From Lujinxingiaceae bacterium (GTDB lineage Bacteria; Myxococcota_A; Bradymonadia; Bradymonadales; Bradymonadaceae): 32,172 nucleotides of DNA. The notes under the pieces are model-generated. The model did not search any database, was not told the origin of the DNA, and worked only from the letters and a program-made list of their open reading frames with translations. This document shows positions 23,247 to 30,718 of this stretch, piece after piece. The stretch spans positions 1 through 32,172 of the forward strand of contig JACCWM010000158.1 in NCBI GenBank assembly GCA_013697635.1, in the 5' to 3' direction. The translations under genes and the position numbers were made by a program. Every line of letters begins with the position of its first letter. The stretch's first letter is position 1.

Positions 23247-23753
23247 CTAACCTTCGTCTTCTTCATCGGGCGGTGTTGGCGCGTCGGCCTCGGGATGGGC
23301 GTCCGAGCGGCCCATCGCCTTGAGTTCTTGGAGGAACTCTTCGATGTCACTGAAGCCGCGATACACGCTGGCGAAGCGAATATAGGCGACCGGGTCGAGA
23401 TGGCGCAACTGCGTGGTGATCGCCGAGCCGACCCAATCGCTGGAGACCTCGCGCAGGCCAAGCTCGAGCATCTGCTCCTCGATGCGGTCGACGACCTGAT
23501 CGATCTGCTCGAGCGAGATCGGGCGCTTGCTGCAGGCCAGGCGTATGCCACGGCGAATCTTCTGGCGGTCGTAGTCCTCGAGGCTGCCGGCTTGTTTGAC
23601 GATCTGGGGGAAGGCCTCCTCGATGTGCTCATAGGTGGTGAACCGGCGATCGCAGTGCAAACACTCTCGCCGCCGGCGGATCGCCTCGCCGCCCTTGGAA
23701 TGGCGCGAGTCGACGACCTTGTCTTCCATGTGGCCGCAAAAAGGACAACGCAT
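23247..23753 (-). CDS. nrdR: Transcriptional repressor NrdR
   Basis: The protein has 168 residues, about the normal length. The N-terminal zinc ribbon (C3, C6, C31, C34) starts with the hallmark MRCPFCG and carries RRRRECLHCDRRFTTYE. An ATP-cone follows (about 49-140: VKQAGSLEDYDRQKIRRGIRLA, then the helical bundle and YIRFASVYRGF). NrdR senses dATP/ATP and represses ribonucleotide reductase genes at NrdR boxes. The ATG overlaps the preceding stop by one base (TGATG), and its own TAG touches ribD. nrdR next to ribD is a widespread arrangement. The acidic tail (EEDEG) is unremarkable. Confidence 0.97.
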   Translation of the reverse strand: MRCPFCGHMEDKVVDSRHSKGGEAIRRRRECLHCDRRFTTYEHIEEAFPQIVKQAGSLEDYDRQKIRRGIRLACSKRPISLEQIDQVVDRIEEQMLELGLREVSSDWVGSAITTQLRHLDPVAYIRFASVYRGFSDIEEFLQELKAMGRSDAHPEADAPTPPDEEDEG

Positions 23754-24475
23754 CAGCGATTGTTCTCGTTTTTCTCGATCTCGGCGATGCGATGCACACG
23801 GCGCTGGTGGCGGCCGTCATCGCCGGGCTCAAAGGCGGTATTCAAGAAAGCCTGCAAACACGAAAAGGCCATCTCGGGCCCAATCATGCGGCTTCCCATG
23901 CACAAGACGTTGGCGTCGTTGTGTTGGCGCGCGAGGGCGGCGCTGACCGGCTCGCTGACCATCGCCGCGCGCAGGCCGCGCACCTTGTTGGCCGCGATCG
24001 ACATGCCGATGCCCGATCCACAGGTCAAGACGCCAAAGCGCGCCTCCTCGAGGGCAATTTTGCGGCCCAAAAGCTCGGCAAAATCCGGATAGTCGACCGG
24101 GTGGCTCTCCGTGGGGCCCAGATCGAGCACGCTGTAGTCGCGGGCCTTGAGCCAGCGAATCAGCTCACTTTTGAGGCCGACGCCGGCGTGATCGCTTGCC
24201 AGGGCGACATCAAAGCTCTCGGAGGCTTCCGAGGGCTCGTGGGAGCGAAGAGGCTCGATGAGCGCGACCAGATCGCCCACCGTGGCGATCTTCTCCAGGG
24301 AGGCCTCGGCGATCTCGCCCAGCGCAAAGACCTCTTCGACTCGCCAGACCAAGTTGACGATATCGAGGCTGTTCGCACCCAGATCGTCGACAAAGTGATC
24401 GCTCAAGCGGATCTCGCGGTCGGAGATCTCGAGGATCTCAGCCACGACACGAATGACTTCAGTCTCGGTGGACAT
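23753..24475 (-). CDS. Acyl carrier protein-ribose-5-phosphate isomerase B fusion
   Basis: A single 240-residue frame from the ATG at 24,475 encodes two unrelated complete domains. Residues 1-76 are an acyl carrier protein: VAEIL, DHFVDDLGANSLDIV with S36 as the phosphopantetheine attachment site, and the TVGDLVALI end. A 12-residue linker rich in Ser/Glu follows. Residues 88-234 are RpiB: ASDHAGVGLK, DLGP, DYPDFA, the CGSGIG active-site Cys (C152), NKVRGLRAA, NDANVLCMGSRMIG. RpiB interconverts ribose and ribulose 5-phosphates, the latter being the RibB substrate. I know no common ACP-RpiB fusion. In related genomes acpP-fabF-rpiB are consecutive, so loss of fabF could have joined them. The gene overlaps nrdR by one base. 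Confidence 0.9.
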   Translation of the reverse strand: MSTETEVIRVVAEILEISDREIRLSDHFVDDLGANSLDIVNLVWRVEEVFALGEIAEASLEKIATVGDLVALIEPLRSHEPSEASESFDVALASDHAGVGLKSELIRWLKARDYSVLDLGPTESHPVDYPDFAELLGRKIALEEARFGVLTCGSGIGMSIAANKVRGLRAAMVSEPVSAALARQHNDANVLCMGSRMIGPEMAFSCLQAFLNTAFEPGDDGRHQRRVHRIAEIEKNENNR

Positions 24476-24529
24476 CGCAGGCGTTTCCTGAGGGTGGCGG
24501 GCGCCGAGTGCTCGGGGACAAAACACATG

Positions 24530-24553
24530 CGGCGCCGCAGGTGCGCGGCGCCG
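24530..24553 (-). terminator. Terminator hairpin after rpmF
   Basis: Two CGGCGCCG arms (24,530-24,537 and 24,546-24,553) form an 8-bp all-GC stem with an 8-nt loop. On the minus strand the stem is followed within about 6 nt by TTTT (CATGTGTTTTGTCC). It lies in the 143-nt gap between rpmF and the ACP-RpiB gene and is likely to terminate or attenuate the yceD-rpmF transcript. Confidence 0.5.
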
Positions 24554-24618
24554 ATGCAACGAAGTTCTCACCGCCCAGATCAAACGTGCAAGCCGCCGGC
24601 TTCAAGGCCAGCGAGCCG

Positions 24619-24807
24619 TCAGACCTGCTCCCAAACCTCGACGACCTGCTCCTCGCGATACTGACCGCACTCGGCGCATGCGCGATGAGGGCGGCGCGGC
24701 GCATAGCAGTTGTCGCAGCGCTGAGTGAGCACGGGCTTGGTGATGTCGTGGTTAGCCCGGCGTGAGCGGGTCTTGGCCTGTGATTTTCTCTTTTTTGGTA
24801 CAGCCAT
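24619..24807 (-). CDS. rpmF: 50S ribosomal protein L32
   Basis: The protein has 62 residues, the normal length for L32. The N-terminus MAVPKKRKSQAKTRSRRAN is the family hallmark. A zinc-ribbon with two CxxC-like pairs follows (CDNC, then CAEC), so this is the zinc-binding (C+) form. An AGGAGG ribosome-binding site lies 6 nt upstream of the ATG. It follows yceD after an 83-nt gap, the usual pairing. In most relatives plsX and fab genes follow; here the ACP-RpiB gene comes next after a terminator-like hairpin. Confidence 0.98.
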   Translation of the reverse strand: MAVPKKRKSQAKTRSRRANHDITKPVLTQRCDNCYAPRRPHRACAECGQYREEQVVEVWEQV

Positions 24808-24890
24808 GGTGTGCCTCCTATTGGTGCCAGTTCAAACGAGCGAAAGCATCCACGGGTATCCAACGAATTCAAGGGATGCTTCGAAGTTTC

Positions 24891-25481
24891 TTAGTTTACA
24901 TCTTTGTCCGAGCCGGGGTCAGCCAGCTTGACGTTTCTCAGGGCCGTCCAGCGAAGGTCGACTTGAGCCTCTTCATTGGATGCCACGGCTTCTTCACCGA
25001 TATTGCGTTCATAAGCTTCATCGCACTGCTCGCTGATCTCGGGCGAACACAGTGCAAAGTTTGGAAGTTCGAGCAGAACCGCTTCGCGAATGATCGGGCG
25101 AAGATCGATGAGGTCGCCCTCATAGTAGCTGACGTCGAGATCTTCGGGTGAAAGCTCGATCTCGGCGTCTTCTTCGTAGGCCTTTCGCCACGAGGGGCGG
25201 GACATCAACACAAATTCCACTTCTGCGTCAAGGTCAATCGGCCGAAGCTCCAAGCAACGCCCGCAGTTGAACTCGAATTGAGCGCGCATCGTGCCCTTCA
25301 GGCGAATCGTGGTGTCGATAAGCGAGGCATCGAGCTCCATGACGAAATCTGCGCCCTCAACCAGCGAATAATCACTGTCGGTGCCCTCGAACAGCCAACT
25401 CATCTGTTCGCCTGATCCGCGAAGCGCGATGTGCAACGGTTTGCCGTGAAAGCCGAGTAGATCAAGTTCGAAGGTGTTCAT
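24891..25481 (-). CDS. yceD: DUF177/YceD family protein
   Basis: The protein has 196 residues, typical of YceD. The family marks are present: the first Cys pair CGRCL (about residue 75), a hydrophobic-acidic central strand set, DLRPIIREAVLLELPNFALC with the second Cys, then C...  downstream and the C-terminal DLRWTALRNV segment. YceD lies before rpmF across bacteria and has been linked to 23S rRNA processing or accumulation; the exact mechanism is not settled. It begins the housekeeping transcription unit and is preceded by a candidate promoter at 25,535-25,563. The N-terminal region is acidic and unremarkable. Confidence 0.93.
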   Translation of the reverse strand: MNTFELDLLGFHGKPLHIALRGSGEQMSWLFEGTDSDYSLVEGADFVMELDASLIDTTIRLKGTMRAQFEFNCGRCLELRPIDLDAEVEFVLMSRPSWRKAYEEDAEIELSPEDLDVSYYEGDLIDLRPIIREAVLLELPNFALCSPEISEQCDEAYERNIGEEAVASNEEAQVDLRWTALRNVKLADPGSDKDVN

Positions 25482-25534
25482 ATCATTTGGCTCGAGGGTT
25501 AGGCGGGCGCTTGCTTGAGGAAAAAGCGGGGCGA

Positions 25535-25563
25535 AACCTACAGTCCCGTGCGACCCGAGTCAA
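25535..25563 (-). promoter_or_regulatory. Possible promoter of the yceD-rpmF unit
   Basis: On the minus strand TTGACT (25,563-25,558; 5 of 6 to -35) is followed after 17 bp by TAGGTT (25,540-25,535; 3 of 6 to -10). Initiation near 25,528 would give a leader of about 46 nt before yceD. The 286-nt gap to the divergent gene shows no FMN-riboswitch-like conserved segments. Confidence 0.35.
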
Positions 25564-25687
25564 TATATGCTGTCAGGGTTTTGCAGTGCGCCGGCAAAGG
25601 GTCGCTGGCGCAGATCAGAACATCGCTACAAAACGCCCAACGTGCAGCGCTTATTTCGCCATGGGGCCATGGGAAAGTCATGCGTGT

Positions 25688-25717
25688 TTGACTAAAGTGG
25701 CGCGATGCGCGTCTAGT
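25688..25717 (+). promoter_or_regulatory. Possible promoter of the divergent lipoprotein gene
   Basis: TTGACT (25,688-25,693; 5 of 6 to -35) is followed after 18 bp by TCTAGT (25,712-25,717; 4 of 6 to -10). Initiation near 25,724 gives a leader of about 44 nt to the ATG at 25,768. Confidence 0.4.
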
Positions 25718-25767
25718 GAGCGTGACAAATTGAGTGACGGTTTTTAGCGATGCTCCAAAGGATGGCG

Positions 25768-26844
25768 ATGACGACCAGGAATTTAAAAATAAGAGCAGCG
25801 CTCGTTGGGCTCGGGCTGATTGCGACGAGCTGCGGGCCGATGCAGCCCCACGAATACACGACGAGCGTGGCCGGTGCCTACGATACGACCTCACGCTACG
25901 ACATGGGCGCGGCCTCGGGCATGCTGCAGAGCAGCGCGAGCTCCTGGAGCTCGCCGGAGGTGGCGATCGTCAAGTCGATCATCGACACCGTGCGCAGCTC
26001 CTTTGGTCAGGACGCGGCCAACGGCGTCTCCAACTACTATGGCGAGACGCTGCAACGCGATGTTCGCGGCTACCTGTTGGCCGAGTCGCCACCCTGGGCG
26101 ATGAATATCTCCGAGCAACTCGGCCGCGTCGACGATCAACTCAAGACCGTCGACATCCAGGGCAGCTGGCTGGTCGCCGAGAAACAGGGCGGCCAATACG
26201 AGGTCACACAGATCTGGAGTGGCATCTCGGTGTTCAAAAACCCCAGTTGTCGCTCGGGAGGCAGCCTGCTCTGTGAACAATTCCATTTCTCCACCGAGAG
26301 CCTGCTCGAAGCGGAGTATCCGATCGAGATCATCAGCTCGCGCGCCGGCGCCATTGCCAGCGGCCAGGCGCTCGTTGTCGACGCGCATCAGGTGGAGTTC
26401 AATTATGGGCGCCTCGGGCTCTACATGCTGATCAACCAGTTGCTTCCCAATCGCGCCGACGAGGGCGGCATCGGCGTGCGCGATGTCGCGCTGGCCGCGG
26501 TCAACTGCCGCGGTTTGGCCGGCCGCCTCGCCGGCGACGACGACGTGCTCGGCTGGGAGTTTGGTGGCACGCGCATTGGACTGAGTTTGAGCCAGCTCGT
26601 GGGAAGCTGCGAGGAGGGCGTCTTCGGCTCGGTCAACCGCTTCGTCGACAACTTTAATCTGCCACTGAAGATGGATCTGAGCGGAAGCGCACAGATGGTC
26701 GACACGACGCGTGATGGCAAGATCAACCGGCTGGACAATGGCCAGCTCAGCGGAGCGATGAACCTCGCCAGCGGGCGCTCCAATGCGCGCGAGGGCGATG
26801 TCAGCGGCGAGTTCACCGCTTATCGCGTGGGCAGCTTCAATTAA
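25768..26844 (+). CDS. Lipoprotein of unknown function
   Basis: The protein has 358 residues. The start at 25,768 is chosen because AAAGG lies 6 nt upstream; the frame has earlier ATGs at 25,750 and 25,762 that would place the ribosome site inside the gene. The signal ends in Ile-Ala-Thr-Ser-Cys (about residue 22), a good lipobox. The mature protein begins with a Ser/Thr-rich helical stretch, then alternating strands (SWLVAEKQGGQYEVTQIW, YPIEIISSRAGAIASGQALVVD), a Cys pair (CRSGGSLLC, about 166-174) and a repeat of amphipathic strands towards the end, finishing with a lipid-binding-like beta-rich domain. No family is recognised. A 33-nt gap separates it from the LEA14-like lipoprotein gene, with which it is probably co-transcribed. 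Confidence 0.8.
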   Translation: MTTRNLKIRAALVGLGLIATSCGPMQPHEYTTSVAGAYDTTSRYDMGAASGMLQSSASSWSSPEVAIVKSIIDTVRSSFGQDAANGVSNYYGETLQRDVRGYLLAESPPWAMNISEQLGRVDDQLKTVDIQGSWLVAEKQGGQYEVTQIWSGISVFKNPSCRSGGSLLCEQFHFSTESLLEAEYPIEIISSRAGAIASGQALVVDAHQVEFNYGRLGLYMLINQLLPNRADEGGIGVRDVALAAVNCRGLAGRLAGDDDVLGWEFGGTRIGLSLSQLVGSCEEGVFGSVNRFVDNFNLPLKMDLSGSAQMVDTTRDGKINRLDNGQLSGAMNLASGRSNAREGDVSGEFTAYRVGSFN

Positions 26845-26877
26845 ACATCCCTGGCGCCAAGCCCGAGAGAGGAAGGT

Positions 26878-27345
26878 ATGCAAAAATCACGTACGATAAA
26901 GTCGGCCCTGGCAGCAGGGTTGATGCTGCTGATGGCAACGAGCTTGATGTATGGCTGCGCCGCGCCGACGGTCAAGCTCGATGACGTCTTGCTGCAGCGC
27001 CTGACCACCGAGCGCATTGAGGTTGGCATGATCCTCGATTTGTTCAATCCCAACGATTTTGGGATGCCGCTGGAAACGATCGATTGGGGTCTGCGCTTGT
27101 TTCAAAGCCCCTTTGCCAATGGTATCGCCAAGTTTGGGCGTCAGATCCCGGCTCGCCAGAGCTCACGCGTCGAGGTGCCACTCGGCGTGCGCTTTGCCGA
27201 CGTCGCCTCCAGTGTGCAACAGGTCGTGTCGAGCCGAACGATCCCCTGGAACATCGGTGGCACGTGTAATTTCCGACTGCCCACCGGCCCGCTGGCGATC
27301 GGTTATCAGAACGCCGGCTCCTGGCAAAATCCGCTGTATCGCTGA
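26878..27345 (+). CDS. LEA14/WHy-like lipoprotein
   Basis: The protein has 155 residues with a lipoprotein signal ending in Leu-Met-Tyr-Gly-Cys (about residue 27). The mature part has the LEA type 2 / water-stress-and-hypersensitive-response (WHy) layout: PTVKLDDVLL, a long strand ending in the diagnostic N-P-N-D-F-G-M-P-L (about 58-66), then IDWGLRLFQSPFANGIA, polar IPARQSSRVEVPLGV and a final strand. These small beta-sandwich domains are common as lipoproteins in Myxococcota-like bacteria and are thought to protect or sort hydrophobic molecules; no activity can be deduced. A strong AGGAAGG ribosome site lies upstream. The stop is 3 nt from the stop of the convergent outer-membrane protein gene. 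Confidence 0.82.
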   Translation: MQKSRTIKSALAAGLMLLMATSLMYGCAAPTVKLDDVLLQRLTTERIEVGMILDLFNPNDFGMPLETIDWGLRLFQSPFANGIAKFGRQIPARQSSRVEVPLGVRFADVASSVQQVVSSRTIPWNIGGTCNFRLPTGPLAIGYQNAGSWQNPLYR

Positions 27346-27348
27346 GCG

Positions 27349-28356
27349 CTACAGCGTCATGCGCACCTGGGCGAGCACGGCGTGGCCGATCGCGCCCGCC
27401 GGGTCGCGCGTCCATTCATAGTGCAGCGCCGGGACCAGGCGGTGGTCGAGCACGTAGAGGTTGAGGCCGCTTCGCACCCGATGCTGCGAGCCGCCCACGA
27501 CGAGGTTGACCCAGTCGTGGCCGACCACCGGCTCGATGGTCAAGCCCTGGTCGATCTCGCCAAAACGGTAGGCTGCCGCGACAAAGGTGGCGGCAGGCTG
27601 GCCGTTGTACGCCCGATCCGGGGGGATCAGGACCTCGGCATGCAAATAGTAGGGCCCGCTCTCAAAGACCGCGGCCAGGTCGATGAGGCGATCGTGGCGC
27701 AAGAAGAAGGGATCGGTGGGCTCAACGGGGCGCGACTCGCCGACGCGATCGGCATAGCCGACGTGAATGGCCAGACCCAGCGCCAGCGCCACCCTTGCGC
27801 GCGCGCTGAGCAGCTGGCCGCCGCCTACTTCGACGATGCGGCCAAACGGGCTGAAGACGCCCAACTGCAGCGATCCCGTGACGTCACCAAACTGGTGCTC
27901 AAAGCTCGATTCGACGCCCGCCGCGCGTCGCGGCACCAGGCCCGCGAGCAGCGAGCGGGTGGGGAAGCGCTTTTGGGCCGAGCGAATGACATAGTCCTCG
28001 GAGGTGGGAACCTTGAAGTAGCCCGCGCGCAACTGCCAGAAACTGGTCAGGTTCAAGACGGTGAGCAAATCGAGCAATTGAGCTGCTCCCGAGGCGGCCT
28101 CGTATTGCAAGAACACGCGTCCAAGGCCCTTGTAATCGGCACGCAGGTTGAGCCTTGCCATGGAGATGTAGGGGCCGTTGTCGCGTGGATGGTCGTCGGT
28201 GACAAGCGCCCAGCCCGTTTCGGCGAGCGCGCCGATGTCGAGGCGAAGCTCTTCGTCGTCGAGCACACGGTAGGCGTAAGCCTGGTGGGCGGGAAATACA
28301 GTCGCGGCCACAAGAATCCACAGGCCAAGAAAGCTTGCATACGACGGTCGAAACAT
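27349..28356 (-). CDS. Porin-like outer-membrane protein
   Basis: The protein has 335 residues from the ATG at 28,356 (GGAGG 7 nt upstream), preceded by the hemF stop region. A signal peptide ends near Ala-Tyr-Ala (about 29). The remainder alternates aromatic/glycine strands and polar turns, e.g. GPYISMARLNLRADY, LRAGYFKVPTSEDYVIRSAQKRF and GHDWVNLVVGG, with a final strand ending in Thr-Leu. The segment LRAGYFKVPTSEDY...R...F resembles phosphate-selective porin O/P (OprP-like) proteins, where a G-x-F-K-x-P motif is typical. A sugar or anion porin is possible. It is downstream of hemF with an ATG 17 nt after the hemF coding end; the link to heme is positional. Confidence 0.72.
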   Translation of the reverse strand: MFRPSYASFLGLWILVAATVFPAHQAYAYRVLDDEELRLDIGALAETGWALVTDDHPRDNGPYISMARLNLRADYKGLGRVFLQYEAASGAAQLLDLLTVLNLTSFWQLRAGYFKVPTSEDYVIRSAQKRFPTRSLLAGLVPRRAAGVESSFEHQFGDVTGSLQLGVFSPFGRIVEVGGGQLLSARARVALALGLAIHVGYADRVGESRPVEPTDPFFLRHDRLIDLAAVFESGPYYLHAEVLIPPDRAYNGQPAATFVAAAYRFGEIDQGLTIEPVVGHDWVNLVVGGSQHRVRSGLNLYVLDHRLVPALHYEWTRDPAGAIGHAVLAQVRMTL

Positions 28357-28373
28357 CGGTCCTCCAAGAAAGA

Positions 28374-29297
28374 TCAAGCCCACGATCGGGGGGTGCGCAA
28401 TACGTCGAGCAGGCGCGCCTCTTCACTCTCGGGTGCCGGGCTGTGATCGTATTCCCAGCGCGCGGTCAGCGGCAGAGACATCAAGATGCTCTCGATGCGC
28501 CCGTCGGTGCGAAGTCCGAACTTGGTGCCACGGTCGTAGACGAGGTTGAACTCGACGTAGCGCCCGCGGCGTAGCTGTTGCCACTCTTTGTGCGTGGGAT
28601 TAAAGGGCAGCCCATGGCGTTGCTCGACGATCGGCATATAGGAGGGTAAAAACGCCTGCGCGCAGTCCGATACGAAGTCAAAGAGGGCGTCGGGGTCTTC
28701 GCCGTGCTGGTTGTCAAAGAAGATGCCGCCTAGGCCGCGTGATTCCTTGCGATGAGGGATGTAGAAGTAGTCGTCGCATTGGGCCTTGAAGCGCGCGTAG
28801 TAGCTTGGATCGTGGCGATCGCAGACCGTGCGGTAGCTCTGGTGAAAGTGGCGCGCGTCGTCTTCGAACAGGTACGACGGTGTCAGATCGCAGCCGCCGC
28901 CAAACCACCAGGAGCCCGGCTGCGAGCCGTCGCCGCGCTCGAAGTAGCGATAGTTCGCGTGCACGGTCGGCGCCATGGGGTTGTGCGGGTGAAAGACCAG
29001 GCTGATTCCGGTGGCATAAAACGACAGATCACCGACCTCGCGCCCGCCGCCCATCTGGGCTGCGGCCTCGGCGCTGAGCTCACCCATGACCACCGAGACG
29101 CCCACGCCGGCCTTTTCAAAGACGTTGCCGTCTTGGAGCACGCGGCTTCGACCGCCGCCACCGCCGGGGCGCTGCCAGCAATCCTCGCGAAAGGACTGGC
29201 CGTCAAGCGCCTCGATCGCCTGGCAAATCGTGTCCTGGACGCCGTGCACCAGCGCTTCCATGCGCTGGCGCATGGGCATCGTTTCGAGAGTCGTCAT
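28374..29297 (-). CDS. hemF: Oxygen-dependent coproporphyrinogen III oxidase
   Basis: The protein has 307 residues, the usual HemF length, from the ATG at 29,297 (AGGAC 9 nt upstream); the frame is open much further upstream but overlaps the unknown gene. Motifs: HANYRYFE, WWFGGGCDLTPSYLFEDDARHFHQ, PHRKESRGLGGIFFDN, NPTHKEWQQLRRGRYVEFNLVYDRGTKFGL, ending in an Arg-Trp-Glu-Tyr-Asp-His motif. It carries out the oxidative decarboxylation of two propionate side chains to protoporphyrinogen IX in aerobic heme synthesis. The presence of this O2-dependent form (not HemN) points to an aerobic lifestyle. A 17-nt gap separates it from the following porin-like gene; the unknown membrane protein gene precedes it by 14 nt. 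Confidence 0.97.
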   Translation of the reverse strand: MTTLETMPMRQRMEALVHGVQDTICQAIEALDGQSFREDCWQRPGGGGGRSRVLQDGNVFEKAGVGVSVVMGELSAEAAAQMGGGREVGDLSFYATGISLVFHPHNPMAPTVHANYRYFERGDGSQPGSWWFGGGCDLTPSYLFEDDARHFHQSYRTVCDRHDPSYYARFKAQCDDYFYIPHRKESRGLGGIFFDNQHGEDPDALFDFVSDCAQAFLPSYMPIVEQRHGLPFNPTHKEWQQLRRGRYVEFNLVYDRGTKFGLRTDGRIESILMSLPLTARWEYDHSPAPESEEARLLDVLRTPRSWA

Positions 29298-29311
29298 GGA
29301 GTTTGTCCTGG

Positions 29312-30505
29312 CTAGAGCACGCCGCCCTGGCGAAGTTTTCGAAGCTCCTCTTGCACGCGGTAAGTGGCGACTTCGATCTGGCGAGTGTGGTCGACGTAAT
29401 TGGGAGCGCGCCCGGCAAAAAAGGCGTGCTGATTGAGGTAGATCAAGTAGCCGGCCATGGCAACGTTGCCGTTGCGCGCAAAGTCGTGAATGCGCTCGAT
29501 CGCATTGTAGACGTTGGCGCCGGCCTGATAGGCCAGCGCGTTGGCCGTGAGCAGGGCGTGGTCGATGAGCACGTCGGCGCATACGCCCCAGCTGCGCGCA
29601 GCCCAGGGCCGCTCGCGGCGCAGGGCATCGATACGCGCGGCCTCCTCGGCCCATCGGCGCTGGCCATCGTAGAGGTGATGATAAAACGCCGGGTTGCCCG
29701 TGGCCGTGTCCGCATAAAATCCGTAAAAGGATGCAAGGCAGGTGTCGAGCTCGCCCTTGAGGCCGCGAAGCCGGCGCATCTTCCACCACTTTTGCACGCC
29801 ATCAGCGAGGTTGCCGGCAAAGAGCATCTGCAAGACGCCGCCGACGTCGACGCTGGTGATCTTGTCCAGATCGACCTCGCCGCTGGCCTGGTCAAAGCCC
29901 GGAAGCACGAGGCCGCCTGTGGAGGTGGGCGCGCGGTGCTCGCGCAGGCGCTGGCGCTCGTCGAGGCTGGTTTGCAAGAGCTGGCCGAGCTCGCGGGCGA
30001 TGGTTTGAAGCGGCGCTTCGTCCGCTGGGGCGCGTCTGGCGAGCGCCTGGCTTGCCGGTTGGGCAAGCAGCGCGCCCGTTTGCTGGGGCAGCGGCAGCAG
30101 TTTTTGCGCGCGCAGCTCGAGCGTGGGCAGCGCGCGCCGATTGCCGGCGCGGCGGTGCTCGTCGAAAAACTCCTGGATCGCCGAGAGCGTGTCGGCCACA
30201 TACTCGTTGTAGGAGCCGTGTTGGCGCACGAGATCCTCGAGGTTGCCCAGGGCGCGCTCAAGTTCCTGGGCGCCGGTGGGCAGCAGGCCCTGGTGGCCCA
30301 TGATCTCGAGGGCGTAGTCGCTCACGCCCAGATCCCAGAAGACGTCGAAGACCGCCAGCGGCTGGCCGGCGATCGCGCGCTTGGTGAGCACGGCCTTTTG
30401 CAAGGCCTCGCGCTGGTGGCTTCGCCGCCAGGTGGCCGCAGCACTCGCCCCGCCGCCGGTGGCCAGAACAAAGAGCGTTATGATGATGATTGTGACGGGA
30501 TCCAT
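29312..30505 (-). CDS. Membrane-anchored protein of unknown function
   Basis: The protein has 397 residues. It starts with a hydrophobic segment (about 4-25, VTIIIITLFVLATGGGASAAA) and is otherwise strongly helical, with coiled-coil-like heptads (LERALGNLEDLVRQHGSYNE, LQTIARELGQLLQTSLDERQRLR), a Pro/Ala linker around 140-165, and a second helical block (about 250-397) with aromatics and a Trp-Trp-Lys motif. No known family is recognised. The ATG has no clear ribosome-binding site, so the start is uncertain. It lies upstream of hemF with 14 nt between, so it is probably co-transcribed; no heme-binding motif is visible. Its size and architecture suggest a membrane-tethered scaffold. Confidence 0.65.
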   Translation of the reverse strand: MDPVTIIIITLFVLATGGGASAAATWRRSHQREALQKAVLTKRAIAGQPLAVFDVFWDLGVSDYALEIMGHQGLLPTGAQELERALGNLEDLVRQHGSYNEYVADTLSAIQEFFDEHRRAGNRRALPTLELRAQKLLPLPQQTGALLAQPASQALARRAPADEAPLQTIARELGQLLQTSLDERQRLREHRAPTSTGGLVLPGFDQASGEVDLDKITSVDVGGVLQMLFAGNLADGVQKWWKMRRLRGLKGELDTCLASFYGFYADTATGNPAFYHHLYDGQRRWAEEAARIDALRRERPWAARSWGVCADVLIDHALLTANALAYQAGANVYNAIERIHDFARNGNVAMAGYLIYLNQHAFFAGRAPNYVDHTRQIEVATYRVQEELRKLRQGGVL

Positions 30506-30718
30506 TCAGGACAAAGGGCGATTGACGCCGTCTCGGGGACCGATCATGATCCAGTTTCGTTGGGGCTGGGCCTGAACCTGTGGTAGACGCCTCGCCGGTG
30601 CTTGTTCTCGCGACCTTTCTCGGCCAACCGTGGCTGACACCTGTACTCGTCTCTTTATTTCATGACCAGCTTGTATCCGCATCGAAGTCGCCCACTCTTG
30701 ACCTCTGGTAGGTCGCGC

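Noticed and set aside
25482-25767. FMN riboswitch upstream of the riboflavin-containing unit
   Set aside because: No RFN-like conserved segments were seen in this gap, nor directly before ribD, ribE, ribB or ribH.
27382-28446. Plus-strand frame of about 354 codons opposite the porin-like gene
   Set aside because: Antisense to a gene with a signal peptide and strand pattern; composition is typical of a shadow.
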